Assembly (NCBI GenBank): GCA_024696945.1
Contig: JAILGF010000075.1
Location: 1 to 64,000, forward strand
Source: Lachnospiraceae bacterium
GTDB lineage: Bacteria > Bacillota > Clostridia > Lachnospirales > Lachnospiraceae
DNA: 64,000 nt
Direction: 5' to 3'
This document shows, one piece after another, positions 56,925-64,000 of this stretch (position 1 is its first letter; each line of letters begins with the position of its first letter). Under the pieces are notes generated by a model that worked only from the letters and a program-made list of their open reading frames with translations, did no database searches and was not told where the DNA came from. The translations under genes and the position numbers were made by a program.

Positions 56925-59303
56925 ATGCCCAAGCAGAAACCCGAAAAGAAAAAAAGGAGTAAAGTAGGAAGGATCATAAGAAAGAGCCTTCTTATTTTGC
57001 TGTTGGTTATTTTGGCTGCTGTCCTTGTGCTCGGAGTAATCTTCTACAATAAATACGGGAAAAGAATACTGGAACTGAAGAAGGAAGCTCAGAAAATAGC
57101 TGCAAATTCGAAAAGGGATGATTTCAGGGCGAGTGAGACCTCTATCTGCTATTTTTCTGACGGAAGCGTGATGTCGGTGCTTAAGGGCGAGAAGGATGTT
57201 TATTATCTTTCGTATGAGGCCATTCCAAAGTACTGTATTGATTCCCTCCTTGCTACGGAGGACAGGAAGTTTTTTGAACATGCGGGTTATGATGTTTATG
57301 CAATAATCCGTGCCGCTAAGGCTTATCTTGATAACGAGGGAGAGATAAGACAGGGCGGAAGCACAATAACGCAGCAGCTGGCAAGGACCATTTATCTTTC
57401 AAATGAGAAGACGGTTGAAAGAAAGGTAAAGGAGATATTCCTGGCCGCCAACCTGGAGAAGAAATATACAAAATCAGAGATCCTGGAGTTTTATCTTAAC
57501 AATATATATTTTGCGAACGGTTATTACGGGATACAGGCGGCTTCGTACGGATATTTCGGAAAGCCCGCAGGAGAACTGTCGTTATCGGAAGCGGCTTTCT
57601 TGTGCGGTATACCGAACAGTCCCTCGGATTACAATCCGGTGAAAAGATTTGACAATACAATGCTCCGCAGGGATTCCGTCTTAAAACAGATGAGGGAGAA
57701 CGGGTACATTTCCAAGGACGAGTACGAAAAAGCAATTTCCGAAACAATAACCCTTAACCGGAGCAGCCGCGAGAAAAAGAATTATGCGGAAACATTCACC
57801 TATTATTGTGCGGTAAGGATGCTGATGAAGCAGGAGGGCTTTGTTTTAAGGAATGATTTTACCTCAGACAGGGATAAGGATGAGTATGAGGACTTATATG
57901 AGGAGGAATACTATAGGGTTAAGAGAAGCCTATATACCAAAGGATATCGTATCTATACGTCACTGAATCCCGAAAAGCAGGAACTGTTGCAGCAGGCAGT
58001 GGATGAAGGCTTAGCTGAATTTGACGAGAAGCAGGAGAACGGCATTTATGCCCTTCAGGCAAGTGCCGTTTGTATAGATAATGACACCGGATATGTGACC
58101 GCCATAATAGGAGGACGTGAACAGGAATCTGAGGGTTATACATTAAACCGTGCGTTCCAGAGCCCGAGACAGCCGGGAAGCTCCATTAAGCCATTGGTGG
58201 TTTATACTCCCGCTTTTGAGAGGGGATATTATCCCGATACAAAGGTTCTGGACGAGAAGTTTGAAGGGGGACCGCGCAATTCCGGCGGAGTTTATTCGGG
58301 CGAGATCGACATAAGGTATGCGGTCTCGGTTTCAAAGAATACGATCGCATGGAAGCTGTTTGAGGAGCTTACTCCCAAGATCGGGCTTTTGTATTTAAAG
58401 AGAATGGGGTTTGGTCATCTGGTACAGAGCGACTATGTTCCGGCAGCGTCTCTTGGAGGACTTACTTACGGGACTACGGCACTGGAGATGGCAGGAGCCT
58501 ATGCGACCATATGCAATGACGGCATATACAGAGAGCCCACCTGCATTATGAGAATTTCGGATGCGGACGGTGAGACCGTTGCTGGCGGATACGGAAATGA
58601 GAATGATAGGGTAAGGACCTACGAGGCAAATGCTTCGAGGATGATGACTGACGTGCTGAAAACGGTTATGACCTCGGGAACCGGCAGAAGGCTTGCCATA
58701 GAGGGCATTACAAGTGCAGGCAAAACGGGAACCACAGAGAATCAGCGTGACGGCTGGTTTGTCGGATTTACAAAATACTATACCACCGCTGTCTGGGTTG
58801 GATACGATTATCCGAGGGAAATGAAGGAACTTATGGGAAATACGTATCCCGGCTATATCTGGCAGGCATATATGACGGAGATACATAAGGGACTTCAGGA
58901 CAAGGACTTTACGCCGTATACCGACAACAGGACACCTGAGGAGAAGGGTGAAACGGACGAGCCGGAAGCGGATGAAAATATGTATGTCTTTAACGGAAAC
59001 GGAACGGAAGATGGCGGAACATATGCAGGAGAGGATGCCGGTACGGGACTGTCAGGAAGGCTGCTGTTTATAGGCGAGGACGGCAGCAGGATAATCCTTT
59101 CCGACGAGGTTTCGGAGGAGGCCGATACAGACCGTGAAGGAAAGCCGGTCTATTATGATGATGAGGGCAACAGATATCTGTTTGATGAGAAGGGAAGAAA
59201 GGTAGAGGTCCGAGCGGACGGATATCCCGAAGGCTATGCATTGCCCGGAAGCTGGACGTTATATGACCATGAAGGAAACCCCGTTATGAGAAAGACGGAG
59301 TGA
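56925..59303 (+). CDS. class A penicillin-binding protein (PBP1A-type)
   Basis: LATEDRKFFEHAGYDVYAIIRAA; GGSTITQQLARTIYLS; QPGSSIKPLVVYTPA; SKNTIAW; GKTGTTENQRDGWFVGF. Confidence 0.96.
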   Translation: MPKQKPEKKKRSKVGRIIRKSLLILLLVILAAVLVLGVIFYNKYGKRILELKKEAQKIAANSKRDDFRASETSICYFSDGSVMSVLKGEKDVYYLSYEAIPKYCIDSLLATEDRKFFEHAGYDVYAIIRAAKAYLDNEGEIRQGGSTITQQLARTIYLSNEKTVERKVKEIFLAANLEKKYTKSEILEFYLNNIYFANGYYGIQAASYGYFGKPAGELSLSEAAFLCGIPNSPSDYNPVKRFDNTMLRRDSVLKQMRENGYISKDEYEKAISETITLNRSSREKKNYAETFTYYCAVRMLMKQEGFVLRNDFTSDRDKDEYEDLYEEEYYRVKRSLYTKGYRIYTSLNPEKQELLQQAVDEGLAEFDEKQENGIYALQASAVCIDNDTGYVTAIIGGREQESEGYTLNRAFQSPRQPGSSIKPLVVYTPAFERGYYPDTKVLDEKFEGGPRNSGGVYSGEIDIRYAVSVSKNTIAWKLFEELTPKIGLLYLKRMGFGHLVQSDYVPAASLGGLTYGTTALEMAGAYATICNDGIYREPTCIMRISDADGETVAGGYGNENDRVRTYEANASRMMTDVLKTVMTSGTGRRLAIEGITSAGKTGTTENQRDGWFVGFTKYYTTAVWVGYDYPREMKELMGNTYPGYIWQAYMTEIHKGLQDKDFTPYTDNRTPEEKGETDEPEADENMYVFNGNGTEDGGTYAGEDAGTGLSGRLLFIGEDGSRIILSDEVSEEADTDREGKPVYYDDEGNRYLFDEKGRKVEVRADGYPEGYALPGSWTLYDHEGNPVMRKTE

Positions 59304-59337
59304 AAGAGTAGGGAAGTGTACCCTGTATAAGAATTGA

Positions 59338-59366
59338 TTGCATTTTGGAAAACGATAGTTTATAAT
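59338..59366 (+). promoter_or_regulatory. sigma-A-type promoter
   Basis: TTGCAT-N17-TATAAT. Confidence 0.55.
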
Positions 59367-59397
59367 GAAAAAAAATCAACCGGAGAGGTCTTGAAAT

Positions 59398-62247
59398 ATG
59401 GAAAATGAAAATATAAATACAAATCAGGCAGCTGAGACTGTGGTGACCCAAGCGGAAACGCCTGTGGCAGAGACAGTGCAAAAGCCTGAGGCGGTCCAAA
59501 AGCCGGCAGCTGAGTCAGGGAAGGGCAAACAGAAGAAGAGCCACAAGGGTTTAAAGATTGCCCTTATAGTGATACTGGCGATAATCGTGCTTGCAGGAGC
59601 ATTTTTTGCCTACGTTTATTCCACACAGAAGGAGTATGTACTGAATAAGTGGGCGCTGATGACGAAGGACGATACCGGATATTTCAGGTACGTTATGGAC
59701 AGGAATATTGAGAAGGTTGAGAATTCGTTTGTCGAGCATAAGGAGAAAGCCGGTAACGTGGAAATTCCCGAAGAGTGGACCGCAAACGGAAGCCTTAAGG
59801 TTACTTTGGATGCGACCTTGGGAAGACTGTTCCTTGCACAGTCATTTGCGGGGTTTAAGGATGTAGGCGCAAAGTATACGGTTTCCGTAGACAAAAATAA
59901 AAATCTATCATTGTATCTCATACCGTTTTATAAGAACGTGGATCTGCTGGAAGTAGCGGGAATGGCAAATATCAAGGATCGAAAGATATATGCATCTATC
60001 CCAAGCTACAGAAAAGAGGTTGTTGATCTTTCGGCAGTACTTGATCAATATTCGGAGCAGATCGACGCGATAGAGAAAAAATTCGGTGATAATATTGACC
60101 CCGATAAATTAAAGCAGCAGTTTGAAACCCTAAAGAATAAGTTCGACAAGGACGAAATCGACAGGCTTATCCATATAGCGTATGACAAGGTTGAAAGTGC
60201 CGAGCTTGCGAAGGATGTAAAAGTTACTGTCAATGGGATGGAGAAGGAACTTAATGTTCTTTCGTGCAAGCTTTCAAAGCAGGAGTGTATAGATCTTGTA
60301 AAGGCATATGTTAATGAGCTTGAGATCAACATTCTTACCCTTATCCCCGATCTTTCGGGAATGGATCTTTCGGGAATAGAAGGTCTTGACAAGATCAACG
60401 TTTCGGATCTGCTGAACATAAAGAAGAAAATAACAGAGCTGAAGGACGATCTTTACAAGAAGATGGAGGAAGCCAATCTTTCAGCGGATTTAAGCTTCTA
60501 TGTTGATGCGAAGGGGGATATCCAAGGCGGAGCGATCAAGGTTTCATACAATGAGACCAAGGTGAAGATCGATTGTCTGAAAGCTGTTGAAAAAGAAAAC
60601 GAGAACAAGGCACAGTACGGAATAGACGTTACCCTTAACGGCATGAAGCTTGCAAGTATCATATGCAATACCGAGAAATCAGACGGAAAGTGTACTTTTG
60701 ATGCCACAGTTAAACCCGGAGCGATGATAGAAGCAGTGGTAAAGGGCGGAAGCAGTTATGTTCTGACAGCAAAGGGAAGCTTTACCGATATGTCTTCCGG
60801 TACAAGTGAGATCGATCTTGAGGCGGTGCTTAACGGAAGCGACGGAGAACTGGCAAGCATTTATTTAAAGAACAGCTTCTCAAGCGGGCACAAGGATCTT
60901 CTGGATACCTCAGAGGATAACGTTATAGACATAATGGAGCTTCCGGATTCGGATTATATTGATCTTGGTGCACTGCTAAAGCCCATTCTTGATAACGTTG
61001 ATAAGATAAATGATGAGGGTCTCAACAACTTCCTTGCAGAATTCATGCAGAACACGCTGGGCCTTAAACAGATGGATGTTCCCGGACTTAAGACCATGGT
61101 CAACAGTGGACTTATAAGCGCCGGAAATTCGGTGGTTAAGGACAGACTGAGAAAGTTCCTTGGGATTGAACCTCCGTACGATTATTCGTCACTGAGCGAA
61201 AAAGCAAAGGAGAACGAAGGAATCTATCTTTATTCCTGGGATAACCTAAAGGATGTGCCTCTCACGGCCGCAGCCGGAAATCTGACCTTTAAGGTTTATG
61301 ACTATTTTGACAGACCGGATGAATTTAATCCCGATATAGAGGATGAAAAGGTTAAATTCCTTGCACAGCATGCAGACAGGAGCTTTGAACGGCCTGCAGA
61401 GGACGGCGAGTTCATTGAGATGGGAGACAAGATCGTGTTTGACGTTGCTCCTCTTATCGGTTCTTCGGTTATTGACAGTTACACTTACTACGATCAGAAG
61501 ACCACGCTCGGAAATTATGATTATGGCGCAGGGATTGATGACAAGCTTGTCGGTATAAAGAAAGGTCAGACGATCGACTTAGAGCTTACGCTTGATGATC
61601 GGTTCGGAGCTTTTGCAGGTTATACCGGAACCTTCAGGATAACGGTTAAGGATATCACAAAGGTTAAGATGCCTGAGTGGACAGAAGAGTTCATTGTGGG
61701 ACAGCTAGGTTACGAGTCTGTTGAAGCTTTAGAGCAGGAGCTTATTGATAAAGCCCGCGAGGAATACGAGTCACAGACAGAGCAGTATAAGCCCGAGAGC
61801 GAGGATATAATGGCTAAGCTTATGGATGCAGTTGTTCTAACTGTGGATCTAAACGCTTGCGATAGCGAAGCTCTTGAGGCTGCAAGAACCTATGATAAAG
61901 CATTTAAGAGTTCCTACGGATCGGCTCTCATGGATATCCTGAAGGCAGCAGGATTACCGATGGATTCCATTTCAAAGATCATGGGTACAGATACAAGGAT
62001 CGATGAATACGGTGTCCGCAGAAGGATAGTCGATGCGGTTGTCGCTTATAATTTCGATCTGACAGTCAGTCAGGCAGAGTATGATAATTTTATGAGCGTT
62101 ATGGCAAACAATCTCGGATACAGTGAATCTGCAGCATTTATCGAGGCTGTTGAGAACAAGTACGGAAAGCGTCTTTTCGTTGATACCATAATCGATATTA
62201 AGGTACAGCAAAAGCTTTATTCGATGGCAGAGATAGATTGGGAATAG
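59398..62247 (+). CDS. membrane-anchored protein with C-terminal trigger-factor-like (FKBP plus TF C-domain) region
   Basis: single TM near N-term; GAGIDDKLVGIKKGQTIDLELTLDDRFGAFAGYTGTFRITVKDI; GYESVEALEQELIDKAREEYESQ. Confidence 0.7.
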   Translation: MENENINTNQAAETVVTQAETPVAETVQKPEAVQKPAAESGKGKQKKSHKGLKIALIVILAIIVLAGAFFAYVYSTQKEYVLNKWALMTKDDTGYFRYVMDRNIEKVENSFVEHKEKAGNVEIPEEWTANGSLKVTLDATLGRLFLAQSFAGFKDVGAKYTVSVDKNKNLSLYLIPFYKNVDLLEVAGMANIKDRKIYASIPSYRKEVVDLSAVLDQYSEQIDAIEKKFGDNIDPDKLKQQFETLKNKFDKDEIDRLIHIAYDKVESAELAKDVKVTVNGMEKELNVLSCKLSKQECIDLVKAYVNELEINILTLIPDLSGMDLSGIEGLDKINVSDLLNIKKKITELKDDLYKKMEEANLSADLSFYVDAKGDIQGGAIKVSYNETKVKIDCLKAVEKENENKAQYGIDVTLNGMKLASIICNTEKSDGKCTFDATVKPGAMIEAVVKGGSSYVLTAKGSFTDMSSGTSEIDLEAVLNGSDGELASIYLKNSFSSGHKDLLDTSEDNVIDIMELPDSDYIDLGALLKPILDNVDKINDEGLNNFLAEFMQNTLGLKQMDVPGLKTMVNSGLISAGNSVVKDRLRKFLGIEPPYDYSSLSEKAKENEGIYLYSWDNLKDVPLTAAAGNLTFKVYDYFDRPDEFNPDIEDEKVKFLAQHADRSFERPAEDGEFIEMGDKIVFDVAPLIGSSVIDSYTYYDQKTTLGNYDYGAGIDDKLVGIKKGQTIDLELTLDDRFGAFAGYTGTFRITVKDITKVKMPEWTEEFIVGQLGYESVEALEQELIDKAREEYESQTEQYKPESEDIMAKLMDAVVLTVDLNACDSEALEAARTYDKAFKSSYGSALMDILKAAGLPMDSISKIMGTDTRIDEYGVRRRIVDAVVAYNFDLTVSQAEYDNFMSVMANNLGYSESAAFIEAVENKYGKRLFVDTIIDIKVQQKLYSMAEIDWE

Positions 62248-62253
62248 TTCATA

Positions 62254-62288
62254 AAGAAAAAAGCTCCTTGATGAAGGAGCTTTTTTCT
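62254..62288 (+). terminator. Rho-independent terminator
   Basis: aaaaaagctccttgatgaaggagctttttt. Confidence 0.88.
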
Positions 62289-62326
62289 ATGAGGGTTAAT
62301 ATATCGAACATTGTGATAATCTGCCG

Positions 62327-62358
62327 AATCAATCGGAGAACCGTCCCTCTGATCGATT
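62327..62358. repeat. copy of the GATCGAT/ACCGTCCCT palindromic repeat, opposite orientation to 39565
   Basis: atcaatcggagaaccgtccctctgatcgatta, near-identical to the reverse complement of 39565-39595. Confidence 0.85.
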
Positions 62359-63055
62359 ATTTGGATGCCTGACGGAGTGCATAACGCACTGCCATGTCAC
62401 TGATAGGTTTTTTGTATAACAGCAGGCTTATGATATATCCGATGATAGCTCCAACGATCAAAATAGCTAAGGATACTATTATCAGCAGCAGAGGGCTGTT
62501 ATCGGCACCGATCAGATTTTCGCTTATTCTTATGAATATTTCGGTTCTGGCGCTGAATCCCAGGATACCGATTACGGTAAGGGCTATAAATACGATGGAT
62601 AATATATATGACCTATAAGAAAATGCCATATATATGAAAAAGATGAATAACCAGACTGCCATAAAAAGTATAGTGCTGTAAGCCCTAGGGTATGGTACAT
62701 TATTAGCCTCCAAAAATTCGGGAGTGACCTTTATCAGCCTTATGGCCACATATATTGCGAAAACTATAAAGCTGGTGATGAATGTGATCAAAATGGGACC
62801 TGTTACCTGGAGCTTTTTCTTCATAGGTGAAGTCTGTACCATCTTTGAAACGGTGGTGGAAAATACCAGCTGATAGAAATACATTCCTGTCAGTGCAAGA
62901 TAAAGTGCAGCAAGTGAATATGATGAACCGCTGTCGCTAAAACCTATGACCTCAAAAAGTATACCAAATATGAAAAATAGCACAGCCAGAACAAGTATCA
63001 TCTTAAACTGAAGGGCATATCGCATCATTTTTATATATTTAACTAAGTCTTTCAT
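62357..63055 (-). CDS. integral membrane protein, probable ABC transporter membrane component
   Basis: about 6 TM segments; adjacent to a second membrane ORF and an ATPase-like C-terminus. Confidence 0.6.
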   Translation of the reverse strand: MKDLVKYIKMMRYALQFKMILVLAVLFFIFGILFEVIGFSDSGSSYSLAALYLALTGMYFYQLVFSTTVSKMVQTSPMKKKLQVTGPILITFITSFIVFAIYVAIRLIKVTPEFLEANNVPYPRAYSTILFMAVWLFIFFIYMAFSYRSYILSIVFIALTVIGILGFSARTEIFIRISENLIGADNSPLLLIIVSLAILIVGAIIGYIISLLLYKKPISDMAVRYALRQASK

Positions 63056-63086
63056 ATGGATTTTATCTCCTTTTTATAAGATCCGA

Positions 63087-63752
63087 TCAGGTATCCGAGA
63101 AGCTTGAAGTGTAACCTTTAACACAATCCTTGTATAAAATAATTCCGACAACAATGTTTATTGCTTCGATTATTGCGAATGATATAAGTGCAGCGATTGC
63201 AAAGCTGCTTATATGTTCAGGCAATAAAAAGCTGTAGATTACAAGAAGTATGGTGGAGAACATGGAACAGATATAACATACAGCTATCTGAACCGCTATA
63301 GTGAGCACGATCCTTCTGGAGATGATCAGGGTGAGGTTTGTGGTAAGCCCTGATATCGGGATATATATAAGCAGCAGAAGAATTGAATCGAAAAATGTTT
63401 CACTGTCTATATAGTAGATAATCTCTGCCAGGAGATATCCCAAGTATGCCAGTACTATGCATCCCTGCTTTATCCAAAGGTCTGTCTTAACAGCGGTTTT
63501 AAAAAGGTTCAACCCCTTGGATGAAGATTTAATGAACTGCATGCTCTTTTGTTTTCTTGAACTGGTTCCCGAAAATGCGAAGTAATCAAGGAAAACCAAT
63601 ACCAGAGGCATGCCGGCTGAGATTATAACAACCCAGACGGAACCCATATAAACATCTGCCAGAAAGCCCAGCACCATAAATCCGAGACATATTACACAAT
63701 GAAGAATACGGTAGCCTAGGGACGTAAAGGCTAAATAAGGTGTTTTTTTCAT
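63087..63752 (-). CDS. integral membrane protein, probable ABC transporter membrane component
   Basis: multiple TM segments; same-strand cluster. Confidence 0.6.
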   Translation of the reverse strand: MKKTPYLAFTSLGYRILHCVICLGFMVLGFLADVYMGSVWVVIISAGMPLVLVFLDYFAFSGTSSRKQKSMQFIKSSSKGLNLFKTAVKTDLWIKQGCIVLAYLGYLLAEIIYYIDSETFFDSILLLLIYIPISGLTTNLTLIISRRIVLTIAVQIAVCYICSMFSTILLVIYSFLLPEHISSFAIAALISFAIIEAINIVVGIILYKDCVKGYTSSFSDT

Positions 63753-63767
63753 TTTACGTACCCTTTC

Positions 63768-64000
63768 TTATTTGATAAGTGAGTTCTTTTTCATTACAGC
63801 AACACTGATCTTGAAAAGTGAAGGTGTCTCAGTCACTATATCGAGACCTGCAAGCTTGTCGAGATTTTCTGAGAGGCACATACCTTCAAAACCGTAATTG
63901 GACTGTGACATGGTGTAGAGAATGGGACGTACTTTTTCGATATCCTCTTTCTCTCCCTTTACAACAATGTATTTTTCTTTGAGATCCTCTACAAAACCCT
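63768..64000 (-). CDS. C-terminal part of an ORF running off the window, possibly ABC ATP-binding protein
   Basis: Manual translation: GFVEDLKEKYIVVKGEKEDIEKVRPILYTMSQSNYGFEGMCLSENLDKLAGLDIVTETPSLFKISVAVMKKNSLIK*. Confidence 0.55.
   Translation of the reverse strand, partial: GFVEDLKEKYIVVKGEKEDIEKVRPILYTMSQSNYGFEGMCLSENLDKLAGLDIVTETPSLFKISVAVMKKNSLIK

Noticed and set aside
1-64000. CRISPR arrays, tRNA or rRNA genes, transposases, integrases
   Set aside because: No regularly spaced repeats, no recognisable tRNA/rRNA sequence and no transposase/integrase ORF seen; a computational scan (tRNAscan-SE, CRISPRCasFinder) would be decisive.

Overview
The window is dense bacterial chromosome. The gene families (flagellin, FliS, DUF951, LRR secreted proteins, many GGDEF proteins) suggest a Lachnospiraceae/Clostridia-type anaerobe; this is inferred, since no 16S is present. 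Left to right it holds: small lipoproteins, a methyltransferase and an NSS transporter; an AT-rich accessory block (about 4.3-9.4 kb) with a frameshifted gene remnant, a GIY-YIG/DUF4357-type nuclease, a predicted PD-(D/E)xK nuclease fused to a DUF2075 helicase, an SCP2-like protein, a NUDIX hydrolase and an ArsC/Spx-like protein; a [FeFe]-hydrogenase-like/GGDEF fusion translationally coupled to a glycogen-debranching enzyme; an M3 peptidase, an SRAP protein and a GH10 xylanase; a signalling region (about 23-37 kb) with GGDEF, EAL and two hybrid histidine kinases, one carrying a C-terminal DegV domain and coupled to FecCD/FecE-type ABC genes, plus a REC-GGDEF-REC protein; iorAB, a phenylacetate-CoA ligase and an ACT protein; a flagellin locus with a large FliK-like protein; rpmG-secE-nusG-rplK-rplA with a predicted L1 autoregulatory mRNA site; alr; an SCP2-like/dual AAA+ pair; an LRR protein with a cysteine ladder; DUF1858; PBP1A; a membrane-anchored trigger-factor-like protein; and part of an ABC transporter locus. 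The strongest candidates for undescribed biology are the HK-REC-DegV fusion operon and the nuclease/helicase accessory module. No CRISPR array, rRNA or tRNA was recognised. All family calls come from motif reading by eye, not database searches.
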